A stretch of 64,000 nucleotides of DNA from Ascaphus truei. Lineage: Eukaryota; Chordata; Amphibia; Anura; Ascaphidae. The notes below the pieces were generated by a model, which was given only the letters and a program-made list of their open reading frames with translations, had not been told where the DNA came from and ran no database searches. Position 1 is the first letter of the stretch. Each line of letters opens with the position of its first letter. This document shows positions 10,296-19,367 of this stretch, piece by piece. Made by a program: the position numbers and the translations under genes. Location of the stretch: assembly GCA_036426205.1 (NCBI GenBank), contig CM071568.1:41461284-41525283 (forward strand), in the 5' to 3' direction.

Positions 10296-10860
10296 CTAGT
10301 TTAAAATCTCCTCCAACCTTTTTAGCATTCTCCCCCCTAGCACAGAAGATCCCTCTTCATTGAGGTGCAATCCGTCCCTAGAATATAGATGGCATCTCTC
10401 AGAAAAGGAGTCCCAGTGCACTAAAAACCCAAACCCCTCCTTCCTGCACCACTTTCTTAGCCATGCATTAACCTCCCTGATCTCTGACTGTCTCCCTGCG
10501 GTAGCGCATGGCACTGGTAGTATTTCAGAAAATACTACCTTGGAGGTCCTTGCCTTAAGCTTTTGGCCTAGATCCCTGTAATCATTTTTTAGGACCCTCC
10601 ATCTTTCTCTAACTTTGTCATTGGTGCCAACGTGTACCAAGACCACCGGGTCAATCCCAGCCCCCCCCAACAATCGGTCTACCCGATCCGCAATGTGCCA
10701 AACCCGAGCACCAGGGAGACAACAAACTGTTCGGTTCATGTGGTCCTGGCATCAGATTGCCCTATCTACCTTCCTAATAATGGAGTCCCCTACCACCACA
10801 ATCTTTCTTTGTATCTGAGCATCCTGAGTCCCCTCTGTGCTGGAGGAACTATTCCCCTGG
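10296..10860 (-). pseudogene. CR1 ORF1 with SGNH-type esterase domain
   Basis: The minus strand shows VVVGDSIIRKV (catalytic Ser block, about 10800), a stop, then VVLVHVGTND (block III) and DGLHLNEEGSSVLGGRM (block V Asp/His). CR1 ORF1 proteins are known to carry such esterase domains. A TGA between the Ser block and the remaining domain (about 10754) interrupts the frame. The domain's role in retrotransposition is unsettled; lipid or ester hydrolysis has been proposed. Confidence 0.75.
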
Positions 10861-10869
10861 CTGCTGTTG

Positions 10870-11400
10870 TGCTGAACTGTACTGTACATGTTTTGACTTT
10901 CTGTACTTAAATAAAGGAAATGTTGTTGTGTGTTTTTAACTTGTATTTATACCGAAATATTTTAACTTGCTGTGCACACACACATGACCTGCACAGTTCC
11001 AGTCCCCAAGGCCCGCAAACAGGCCCGGTTTTCAAAGGTTACCCCGAAATCCGGGCCTGTTTGCTGCCCTCGAGGACTGTAGTGGTGAAGGCCGGCCTGA
11101 CTGACTGTTCTGCACACCATCCCACTGTAAATGTTTTGATTTGCTGTTCTTTAATAAAGGAGATGTGGCATTTTGTATATTTTATAAATAAAGATTTTTT
11201 TTTTATAACATGTGACTGTAAACCATACTGACTGACTGTAAATGTTTTTACTTTCTGTAAATAAATGTTTTCACCAGCAGTAAACCATACACCTGTTGGT
11301 GTTTTGAATTGCTGTGCCCTTAATGTTTTTACATTGTACAGTATTTGTAAATAACTGTTTTTGTACTTACTCCACCAATAAAAGAACATGTTGACTTGTT
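10870..11400 (+). repeat. Imperfect tandem units, each with AATAAA
   Basis: CTGTAAATGTTTTNACTTNCTGT followed by an AATAAA (or close) occurs near 10880, 11125, 11232 and 11340, each resembling a short 3' UTR end. Between the first two lies a perfect 14-bp inverted repeat (GCAAACAGGCCCGG at 11015-11028; complement at 11051-11064, 22-base loop). No open frame precedes them on the plus strand. Confidence 0.6.
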
Positions 11401-11459
11401 TTAAATTGTTCCATTAGCTCCTTTGATAATGTAACAAAATACAGTGTCTCATTAGAATG

Positions 11460-11720
11460 TACACTACTGTCCAGGCATACTGTACTGTATACTGTAGGCA
11501 TGCTCAGTACTGCACATCACAAGAGTATTAAAAAAAATAGAAGACACATACTGTACTGTACAGTATGTACTGGTACTGTATAGAAGACACATACTGTATG
11601 TACTGTAATACATGTAGAATAAATGCATACTTTTAATTTTTTTCGGGTTTATTACACAGTATACTGTATATAAAAAAGTATTGTATACTGTACGGTCGGA
11701 AAACATCAGCATACTGTTTC
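11460..11720. repeat. TACTGTAC/ACAGTATACTGT-rich segment
   Basis: Dense overlapping copies of TACTGTA, ACAGTA and TACTGTACAGTA with self-complementary runs. The same vocabulary recurs at 16.9-17.4 kb and 37.7-38.2 kb. Confidence 0.7.
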
Positions 11721-11964
11721 AGGTATTCTATCCTAATCAATAACAACAGGCACTAAACTGTAGACTCCGGGACGTGTTTTTTTTAAATCCGATTCAGCAA
11801 TGTGCAGGCATTGTTACACAAAACGATATTATCCATCGAAATCCCTCCATTAGCCGTTTTCTTTTCTGAGGAAAAACAAAAAGAAAAGTTTTACTGTAAT
11901 GGTCAGTCCCCTAAAGAAGTTCTCAGCCAGTCCCACCAACAATTTTCTCGGGGGGCGTCTCCTG

Positions 11965-12045
11965 TTCACATGCGCATGCGCCTACCGTCGATGTAATGAC
12001 ACGCATATGCGTTTCAAGAAGGTTCCAATGCGCATGCGCCTAGCG
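11965..12045. promoter_or_regulatory. Paired NRF1-like palindromes in a repeated context
   Basis: GCGCATGCGC occurs at 11972-11981 and 12030-12039, separated by ATGACACGCATATGCGTTTC and AAGGTTCCA. The same phrase (ATGACAC...ATGYGTTTCAA.AAGGTTCCA) recurs near 17511-17545, which suggests a sub-terminal motif of one repeat family. The palindrome matches the known NRF1 consensus; occupancy is inference. Confidence 0.5.
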
Positions 12046-12195
12046 TTCCACCAATTGTTCAGTATCTGCAGTACTGTAGAAGCCGCTCAGCCAATGATAT
12101 TGCTTACAGGAGAATCGCTTGACTTTTGAATCGCACCGATATTGATATTGTCAAAATAAAAAAAACACAGAAAACAATACGGCAACAATACTCAC

Positions 12196-12776
12196 CATAG
12201 AATTTCCCATTCAGCTGGCGCCGGTGCCGGGCCATTGCCAGTCCAGTATTCTTGATCATACACTTGATAGTTGGCAGCGGTCAGCTGATGAGGCTGGAAA
12301 TCACTTAGGTACATGCAAGCTTGCTCGAAACTGCACGCGAAATCCGGCTCAGGCTTGCTGGACAGACAGCAAGGGTTGTCACTGACGGTGGGACCGTTAT
12401 TGGAAGCTGGTGCTAGTGCTGGCGCATTGCTTGGCAGCGACTGTTGTTTCTTAGTTGGTTTTAACACGACCTTTCGCCTTTTGCCGTCTGCATGATCATA
12501 GATACAGGAAAAAGCCGGTGATGCACACCAATACCCTCCAATAAATTGTGGATCAATACGATAAAAATATGGATCGCTACATAACCTTTTCCTTATTGCA
12601 CGCTTCCACACATGAGGAGCTGGCAAAAATTTGTAAAAGTCATAGTTTTCGATAAAATACTGATAAATTTGAACAACTGTTGCCATCTTATCATCTGTTG
12701 CATTAATCGCGGCCCATATCAAATACGCGTACGTTCTGTCGGGTTTTTGGAAAACGATCTGCACTTGAACACTCAT
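12196..12776 (-). CDS. Forkhead (winged-helix)-like protein, first exon
   Basis: The minus strand opens with GCCGCCATGAG, a near-perfect Kozak start. Residues about 13-92 resemble a forkhead domain: RTYAYLIWAAINAT (helix 1), VVQIYQYFIENYDFYKF (helix 2), HVWKRAIRKRLCSDPYFYRI (helix 3, matching the WKNSIRHNLSLNDCFVKV type) and GGYWCASP (wing, as in GKGNYWTLDP). The usual Asn-Ser-Ile-Arg-His of recognition helix 3 is replaced by RAIRK, so DNA specificity would differ. Residues about 93-194 are basic (KRRKVVLKPTKK) then Ala/Pro-rich and acidic, with no known domain. The frame meets a donor, CTATG|GTGAGT, at 12196/12195, which leaves a split codon and implies further exons at lower coordinates. 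No stop or frameshift occurs over 193 codons. FOX proteins are nuclear transcription factors. Alternatives are a decayed host paralogue or a mobile-element gene. Confidence 0.6.
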
Positions 12777-13140
12777 GGCGGCGGGTCTCTGGAGAATAAC
12801 AGAAACTGGTCTTTGTCTTTCTTTAATATGAAAAGCCTAAATTGATACATTATTGTAACCTCTTCCTTCAGTCTCAAGGCCAATTTACAATAGGACACTG
12901 TGGTATCTTTTTTAAACAAAACACTTGCAAGTCCACACATTACGGAAGCGCATGCGCATTACAATTCATGAATATCTGCCATCTGGCGGACACACGAAGA
13001 ATTGCAACCTATAAAATCTGAACCATTCTCAATAAACGCATCAACCGCGCGTCAACCGCGCATGACCCGTGGCAGAGATCGCAAAATGAATGCGGCATGC
13101 TCCCGGTGAAGTGCGTCGCATTCGAGAAAAAAGACAGGAA
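12777..13140. promoter_or_regulatory. Candidate two-way promoter region
   Basis: Upstream of the forkhead-like ATG lies an NRF1-like GCGCATGCGC (12949-12958). On the plus strand a TATAAAA-like CCTATAAAATC (about 13010) is followed by CG-rich DNA (AACCGCGCGTCAACCGCGC), which could start a plus transcript toward the broken gene at 13960. Direction and activity are inference. Confidence 0.35.
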
Positions 13141-13239
13141 TAAAGCGGCGATGTTTTAGAATAAAATGAGCCGCAGCAGTAATGTATAACCTTGTTCATT
13201 TAATGTAACATGTACTGTATTTATAACCTTGTATTTTTC

Positions 13240-13345
13240 ATCATACCTCTGTGAAAGGACATACTTGAAAACGAGAAGTAAATCTCATTACTTTCTGGTA
13301 AAACATTTTTATAATTAAAATAAATAAATTAATTAAAGAAACCTT
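13240..13345 (+). mobile_element. 3' tail of an L2/Rex-like LINE
   Basis: GGACATACTTGAAAACGAGA, then CTTTCTGGTAAAACATTTTT and an AATAAAT-rich tail, match the 3' end of the LINE at 50340-50430 almost base for base. Only the tail is present. Confidence 0.8.
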
Positions 13346-13356
13346 CTCTCGACTCT

Positions 13357-13948
13357 CTAGATCCTGATAACAATTGACCCATAATAAGTATTCCATTCCT
13401 CAAAAAAATAACCGAGAAAGCCTTTACTAACCAACTCCAAATCCCTGCTGGATTCTAGATATAGTTTCTTCAACAGGGATAAGTCTCTGTTACATACCTC
13501 CACTGTTTGTGGGAAGCTCTGGATTACCATAGCCAAAGCCCATCCTTCCACTCTCACTCGAGATATCTCGGCGGCTTGAATGAGAGGCGGAAGAGAACCA
13601 TTAGTCCCACAGGGATTGGAGTCCTTTCTCCAGGTCAGTAATGTCTCCTCATGAAGGTGCTTGAGATCAGCACTCTTAAGTCGTTCAACGAGGACTTTTT
13701 CCAAGTACAGTCTTTCTACTGATCGCATGGTCCTAAGATTTCCCCTGTTTCGGGCGATTGTAGGCAGACTGTATGGCGACAGTCGTAGAGCATTTACGCA
13801 AATAGCTTTCTCTCGCCATCTTTTCCATGAACTCAAATTTAGCACTAAATGTCCATTCCTTGTAACCCTTGCTCAGGTCTTGCCAAGCCTCTGCTAGCTT
13901 ACTTTTGAATCTATTGAATTCTAGAAATAAATTCCGAACATCAGACAA
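13357..13948 (-). pseudogene. Second copy of the repeat-borne coiled-coil protein, C-terminal part
   Basis: Two adjoining minus frames (with a frame change near 13740) align with the C-terminal third of the protein at 59556-60791. Shared blocks are CSTTVAIQSAYN versus CSETAAIQYAYN, RLYLEKVLVERLKSADLKHL, a WRK.SNP.GT.GSLPP stretch, and RVEGWALA followed by SFPQT.EVCNRD. As in the other copy, the frame runs into TGTAACAGAG (13494 leftward) directly after a purine stretch, the layout of a polypurine tract and 3' LTR start. The function is unknown. Confidence 0.6.
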
Positions 13949-13959
13949 AATTCAAAAGT

Positions 13960-15444
13960 ATCAGAAGAAAATGTACCGCTCAATGGTCATTAGATGCGGG
14001 GACATGGCACGCTGGGTGCTCTCCCTCCCCCCGGCGGTGCTGCTGTGGCGGGACACAGCTGATCTCTATCTGAATGATCTCTTGTTCAGATACTGTATTA
14101 TGCATTCTTCCATCTGCTTCCATGTATCAACCCCGATTCTACGGACACCGAACCTGCTTTCTTCTGCTCTGCTGACCACGAGAAAGCAAAAGGCGGAAGC
14201 TGTTTCCAAGCCAAAGCCAAAGGTGCTTAAATAAAAGGTACCAAAGGCTCCCAAGGTAAAGATCCCTGGCCCTTTGTATGTGAAGAAGTAAATAGCCAAA
14301 ATTGTTGATGATGAAGTTGTTTGGACGGGCCGCTCCAGTGCCCTTGCACCCACTGAAGTCGAATCGGATGTCCCAAACTTTTCACTGCTATCACCCAGCT
14401 CCACCTATTCCCAAACATCTTCCCGCTCTGACCCTTTGCCCACCGATACTTGTCCGGACACCCCCAGCTCAACTCCTCCAGCACCCAGTCACGCTAATGC
14501 TCCTCCAGACACCCCACTCACCTCCTCCAGCACCCAGCTACACCCAGCCACACCGTTGCTCATCCGGATGACAGCATCACTCCTTGCACCAGATCCAGCT
14601 CAATCGTCCGCATGCTGGATGTTTTTAGTGGTATCGAAATGACTGACAACACAACCGAGCAATACAGGCACAGAATGGAGACCAAGATGGATCGTCTTTT
14701 TGAGACAATGGAGAGAATGGATAGATGCATGTATGTTCGTCTGGAGAATATTGAGAGGAACACCGTGGGGCTCTATTCTTTGCTTGGAGTCCCTGCCCCT
14801 GTATGTCAGATGCAGGAGCAGGAGGGTGACATGGAGGCACCTTATTCTCCCATGGAGGAACTGCATACCTTCCCCCCCCCCCCGTGCACCCTCACAATCC
14901 CTTGATTTGACTTTCACGGTGCCAACACCAAGCATACCATAGAACCGCCCATGCTTACCCCCTCTCTCTTCAGGATATAGTCTTCTGTTGGAGACGATGA
15001 CAACCCTGGTAAGAGCTAGGCCACAACAGGAGGAAAACATCCTCCCAGATCATCTACCCCTGCCCGCTGCCAGAAGCTCACCTGGTCCAGCAACAAGGAT
15101 TGTACAGCTCCCAGACAAAATGCTGAACAACCTCCTGCAGAGCATCCAGGAGAAATACAAGACCTGATGCGGAGGATACCCGCACAAATTTTCCCAGTTT
15201 ATTTTAAACAGTTTTGAGATGTACAGCGAGTGGAGACAACATGTAAATTATGAAGGCAATAAGTACAAGAAGGGGCTTCCTGCAAATTTAAGAAGAGCTA
15301 TTATGGACAAAGTGAAGCGCTTTTTCACTAATAACGGTCTTCTTCTGAGAAACGTGAGAGACGGCATGAATTGGCTTTTGAGGCATAAAAGGGCTCTTCC
15401 CTGGAATCCATCAACTTGCTGGAAGACTACACGTGTTAAATTTA
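13960..15444 (+). pseudogene. Broken gene: Lys-rich and Pro/Ser/Thr-rich segments, coiled coil, BEN-like end
   Basis: Successive plus-strand pieces read in order. First is a basic stretch (RKQKAEAVSKPKPKVLK, then KVPKAPKVKIPGP) broken by two stops. Next is VDDEVVWTGRSSALAPTEVE leading to a Pro/Thr/Ser-rich region (14300-14590). A frame change near 14590 then enters EQYRHRMETKMDRLFETMER and ERNTVGLYSLLG (coiled coil, to 14905). Finally, from about 15100, a segment with YPHKFSQFILNSFEMYSEW, KKGLPANLRRAIMDKVKRFF and MNWLLRHKR ends near 15440. The last part resembles BEN domains in its hydrophobic spacing and KKGL..NLRRAI core, but I am not certain. BEN proteins bind DNA and chromatin. The solo LTR at 15445 cuts the 3' end. 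Confidence 0.4.
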
Positions 15445-16252
15445 TGTAAGGAATCCGTTCCTGGGTTTTGCTGGGGCTCAGTCTTGCAGAGTTGGTGAGC
15501 TCTCAGACAGATCTCTCCTTGGATTTGCAAGCACTATCACCTGTGCTTGCAATCACTGCAGCTCTGTTTCTCTGCTCTGTCATTGGAGGAATTCCCACAC
15601 ACCCCTGGCTATGGATTGGCTCCCTGCCCTTCTTATACTGGGTTTTCCCAGTTCCTCATTGCTGAGCATAAACCAAGATTCACTTGGATGTAACTGTGTT
15701 TGCCACAAGCTACACTGCCATAGCCTTGCCTTGTTCCTGAGACCTGCTGCATTCAACCCAGGCAGAAGTCTGCTTCCCGGTTCCTGTGCTGAAGCGCTGG
15801 ATTCCCAGTGCCAGCCTTACCCTGTTTTTGAGACCTGCTGCATTCACCCCAGGCAGAGGTCTGCTTCCTGGTTCCTGTGCTGAAGTGCTGGATCCCCAGT
15901 GCCAGCTTTGCCTTGTTCCTGAGACCTGCATTCTCCCCTTGCAGAGACCGTATCATGGGCCGCTCCCACTCCTCGCGCAGAGGCCATTCCCGCACTTCAG
16001 CTGCTACGCTGAAGCAGTGTGCACCTGAATTCCTATTGCCAAACTCCAGCCTGGACATCGACTACCCTACCGTCTCCAACCCTGACCCTGGTGGGTCTAT
16101 GGATTACCCAGGCATCTCCAACCCTGACCCTGCTACGATTGACTACGGACTGCGCAATCGTGAACCGGCTTCGTGGTCTAAGGTCGGTATATTCACATCC
16201 CCACCTAAGCCCCGCGGTCCTGTCCCAGTTTGTTGCGAGCACATCCGTTACA
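15445..16252 (+). mobile_element. Solo LTR (family A) with perfect 5-bp target duplication
   Basis: Begins TGTAAGGA and ends CCGTTACA, flanked by ATTTA at 15440-15444 and ATTTA at 16253-16257. The right part (CATCGACTACCCTACCGTCTCC onward, TCCCCACCTAAGCCCCGCGG) matches the LTR at 39207-39784. The LTR interrupts the 3' end of the BEN-like gene, whose sequence resumes at 16258. It includes a 91-bp tandem duplication. Confidence 0.85.
15728..15935 (+). repeat. 91-bp tandem repeat inside the LTR
   Basis: GAGACCTGC recurs at 91-bp intervals (GACCTG at 15741, 15832 and 15923), giving two full copies and one partial copy that carries CAGGCAGA.GTCTGCTTCC. Confidence 0.9.
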
Positions 16253-16339
16253 ATTTACAAATAAAGATGCGGTGTGAATGTTTTTTAATATAATAAAAAA
16301 AGTCGACTATTTTAAAATTATTTAATTGTTTAATGCTTC

Positions 16340-16889
16340 TTTTCTATTTTGCATGTCTGGAGCTGGGCAAAGATAACATGCAGGAAACTCTTCCAGCAAT
16401 ACTGCCAGGTAAGACACAGTGCTCAAATCCATGCATGCCATGTCTCTTCCCCCCAAACCCCCAAAAACCTAATGTAAACCTCTAGTTGTAAATGTAAAGT
16501 GTCTAGTAAAGTGTCTAGTGTCTAGTTGTAATGTAAAGTGCTGTACCCCATGCCATGCATGCTTTGTCACCCCCAACCCCCCAAAAAAAACAGAAGATAT
16601 AATAATGGACTGTACTGGCTTCATGGTTTTATAGTTTTTTCATGTGTAGGCACAATGTAGTCATAATGTCCTGTTCCCAACGTCATGCACTTTCTCCTCA
16701 AACCCCCCACAAATCTGGATTGCATAATGTACAGTGTGATTTTTAATATAGAATATTGTCTCTTTCTTTACAGACCAAGATATCCAAGAAGCACCAGCCA
16801 TTGCGAAAAAGAAAAAGACAAGATTGTACATTTTGAAGAAGAGGCGACGTTGTGTTTTTGTATTATCCTTTTTTCCTTTATTATCCTGA
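16340..16889 (+). CDS. Two-exon 3' end of a small gene with a basic tail
   Basis: A plus frame ELGKDNMQETLPAILP ends at CCAG|GTAAGA (16408/16409). An acceptor, CTCTTTCTTTACAG (ends 16773), opens an exon reading DQDIQEAPAIAKKKKTRLYI, then LKKRRRC and a stop at 16887-16889. AATAAA follows only four bases later (16893), so this looks like a genuine last exon. The tail has two basic clusters like a nuclear localisation signal. The 5' limit of the first exon is not defined, and a link to the broken gene upstream is inference. A diverged copy of the last exon and its AATAAA lies near 17590-17655. Confidence 0.4.
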
Positions 16890-16909
16890 ACAAATAAAAC
16901 TTTTAATTC

Positions 16910-17345
16910 TTTAAATATATTCATAAAGTACTAAAGACATTTAAATATACTGTATATAAACATCTCGCTGACAAACAGTATTGTATACAGTATAATCATC
17001 TTGCAAATAAGGTGCATTCACTGTTTAGATACACTTACAGTAGCACAATACATACAGTAATGTAAAGTTTTAAGGCATTTAAATATATATAAATATTTAA
17101 TTGACATACTGTATATAAATCTTTAAATTAAGTTGCTTTTAGTGTTTATATGCACTTACAAAGTGCTATAAATAAAGTACTGATGTCATTTAAATATTCT
17201 AACTAACTAACAGACTAAATATATCTTTGACATACACTGTAAAAATCTTTAAAATATGTTGCATTTACTGTTTACATATACTTACAGTACATACTGTAAT
17301 GTAAAGTTCTAAAGCCATTTAACTATCTAAAAATGTCTCAAATGT
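16910..17345 (+). repeat. Four diverged AT-rich tandem units
   Basis: AAGTACTAAAGACATTTAAATA-like phrases start near 16926, 17065, 17178 and 17304 (spacing about 139, 113 and 126), each followed by ATACTGTATA and a GCA(T)TTACTGTTTA-type phrase. No coding signal. Confidence 0.65.
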
Positions 17346-17454
17346 CATTGACATACAGTATACCGTGTGTACAGTATACTATATAAATCTAGAAAATAAA
17401 AGTTGTTTTTACTATTTAGATACACATTTCCGTGAGGAAACGCACTGTATATTT

Positions 17455-17700
17455 CTGTACAATAATTTTATTCTGAACAAGGTTCCATAATGATACGCAT
17501 GCGCAGAAATGTGATGACACACACATGTGTTTCAACAAGGTTCCATTTTGACATACACACATGCACGGAATAAATGTTTACCATTCGGAAGAAGAAGTGA
17601 CGTTATATTTTAGTTTTATTCATTTTATCTTTATTATCCTGTTCAAATAAAACATTTAATTCGTTCAAATACTTTTTGGTGAGTTCATATTTTTAATCTT
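17455..17700 (+). repeat. NRF1-like motif repeats and a second copy of the basic-tail 3' end
   Basis: AACAAGGTTCCAT occurs at about 17475 and 17534 with ACGCATGCGCAG (about 17490) and ATGACACACACATGTGTTTC between, echoing 11.97-12.04 kb. From 17585, GAAGAAGAAGTGACGTTATA and TTATTATCCTGTTCAAATAA parallel 16836-16898. This is either a tandem duplication of an element's end or two nested copies. Confidence 0.5.
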
Positions 17701-18748
17701 CAAATTACAATTACACACTTGAAGTACTATACGGGAATAAAAGACAGGTTGCATTGCAATTAGATTTTTAAGACAATAACTCACGATCACCCACTTGAGT
17801 TTCTCAACAGTATTGCAGGCAACGCATCTGTTTTATAAAACGCATAGCCCGCAACAACCCCTCCCAATTAATTTGGCCTCAGAGACTGAGCATTTGTTTT
17901 TACTAATGTCTTTTAATGTGAGTCGGGGACCGTTACATTTGGCTCCCAATGTTGAGCTGGGCATTAAAAGTTGTTTTGGGACTTTTTGCTCATTTAGGAA
18001 CTTTTTAGAGCGAAGAAACAATTTTGCAGTTTTCCTCCCGAGAACTAATTTACTTGTATGGGCCATAAAGTGTCTTTTGGCTGAGTTTAACTCTGTACAT
18101 TATCAAACACCAACAATACTGTACAATAAACATTTTTTAGTTTAAAATGAAAGTCTGGTTTAGTCTGAAGTCTCGATGATTGTAAAACAAAAAAATAGGA
18201 AAAATCCCATAAAAACCAATGTTGTTTCACTCACTTTACTTAGTCACTTTGAGGTCAAAGAGGCTTGCAATATGTTACAATTCAATGTATTTGCTGGCAC
18301 AAAACTTTAGCACCTGCACAGTCCAATGATTTAAGGGAAAGTCTAAATCATGTATACGATAAGGGAAATGAGCAACTCTCTCTACACAATCAGACACTGC
18401 TTCAGGATTACAAAATGGGCTGCACTGCATATGCTACTATAGGGAGAGTGCTTTGGCATTTTGTAAACTGCCCGCCAATCATAAAATATATGCTAAAAAT
18501 TTCAGTTTTAATTAAAACGTTCTCAGTTATTTCTTTACCTTGAGAGAACTTCAAAAAGACACCAAAAAAAAAGTATTTTTATTCGATTATTTTGATCGCA
18601 AAAATGTCCACTTCAGTTTTCATCAAACTCAACAAGAATAATCCCTCAATATGCACTAAAACTGCAAAGGCAGGAGTTTATAGAGGCCCTCTAGGTGACA
18701 ATGTGGTAGCTGCCCAGGTGGGGCTATTTGTAGCTATCAAAATGTCAG
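17701..18748. other. No gene seen
   Basis: AT-rich DNA. The phrase around CCCACTTGAGTTTCTCAACA with GTATTGCAGGCA (17790-17825) resembles 38358-38395. A 116-codon plus frame (17795-18145) is unrecognised and lacks support. Confidence 0.5.
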
Positions 18749-18841
18749 TTTTAAATGTCCTGTGTTCTGCGGGCCAATAGGAAGCCATAACGTCATCTCT
18801 TGCGGCTTCTTATTGGCCCATGTGAAATGGGACATTTAAAC
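18749..18841. repeat. Foldback element with two inverted CCAAT boxes
   Basis: TTTAAATGTCC...GGGCCAATAGGAAG is mirrored by CTTCTTATTGGCCC...GGGACATTTAAA with a loop of about 20 bases. Each arm carries one CCAAT box in opposite orientation. It could be a tiny MITE or a hairpin with NF-Y sites. Confidence 0.6.
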
Positions 18842-19363
18842 AGCAGAGATACCGACTCCCCTTCCAAGGTAAGTATCTCTGGAAGCAGGATGTCCCCGGA
18901 GCTGAAATTTGCATGGTTCAGCTCAGCAGACCATCTGCTTTAAACCCCAATAAAAAGAATTAGTAGTGCCTCTTTAAATAAAGCTTCAGACCCAACAGAC
19001 TCACAACGCAATAATAAATAGTGATCCTTTTGATATTCATCTACTTTTTTTTATTTTGCTTTCTCTCTGACTACAGTTTCCCCCTGTATCCTAATGATAG
19101 CAGCTAAATAATTAGGAATATGGTGATTTGGCCTTAATATTTACAGACTTCTAATGATTAAATAAATCATATACAATTCTCTATATTGAGGAGAAGTCAC
19201 TAATTCTCTATAACATAAATATAGATATAAGATTTAGGCACCTACAGTATTTACTAAATGGTGATACTGAATAAACAGTTGAGTTTAAGTTTTAAACCTT
19301 GCATTTAAAATCTCCAAAACACTGGTAACTTAAATTAAGCAGTGCTATAAAAATTATATGTAT
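18842..19363. other. No gene seen
   Basis: The first 120 bp (GGTAAGTATCTCTGGAAGCA onward, to AATAAAAAGAATTAGTAGTG) read like the edge of a dispersed repeat. The rest is plain AT-rich DNA. Confidence 0.4.
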
Positions 19364-19367
19364 CCAG

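Larger units (their letters stand above)
7341..10870 (-). mobile_element. CR1-family LINE, 5'-truncated, internally deleted
   Basis: The 3' end lies at low coordinates, with the tandem ACATAGTT-type tail (AACTATGT on the minus strand) typical of frog CR1 elements. Reading leftward it carries an esterase-type ORF1 end, a partly deleted endonuclease, and a long open reverse transcriptase frame. The 5' limit near 10870 is where the ORF1 similarity stops. It sits between the transposase exons (6.6-7.0 kb) and the forkhead-like exon (12.2-12.8 kb), so it would lie in an intron if those belong together. Confidence 0.9.

Noticed and set aside
11800..11890. Second exon of the forkhead-like gene (acceptor TTTTTCCTCAG on the minus strand near 11870)
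   Set aside because: Joining it to the donor at 12196 creates an immediate TGA, so I do not annotate it.
17795..18145. 116-codon plus frame in AT-rich DNA
   Set aside because: No domain, and the similar stretch at 38.36 kb does not keep the frame open.
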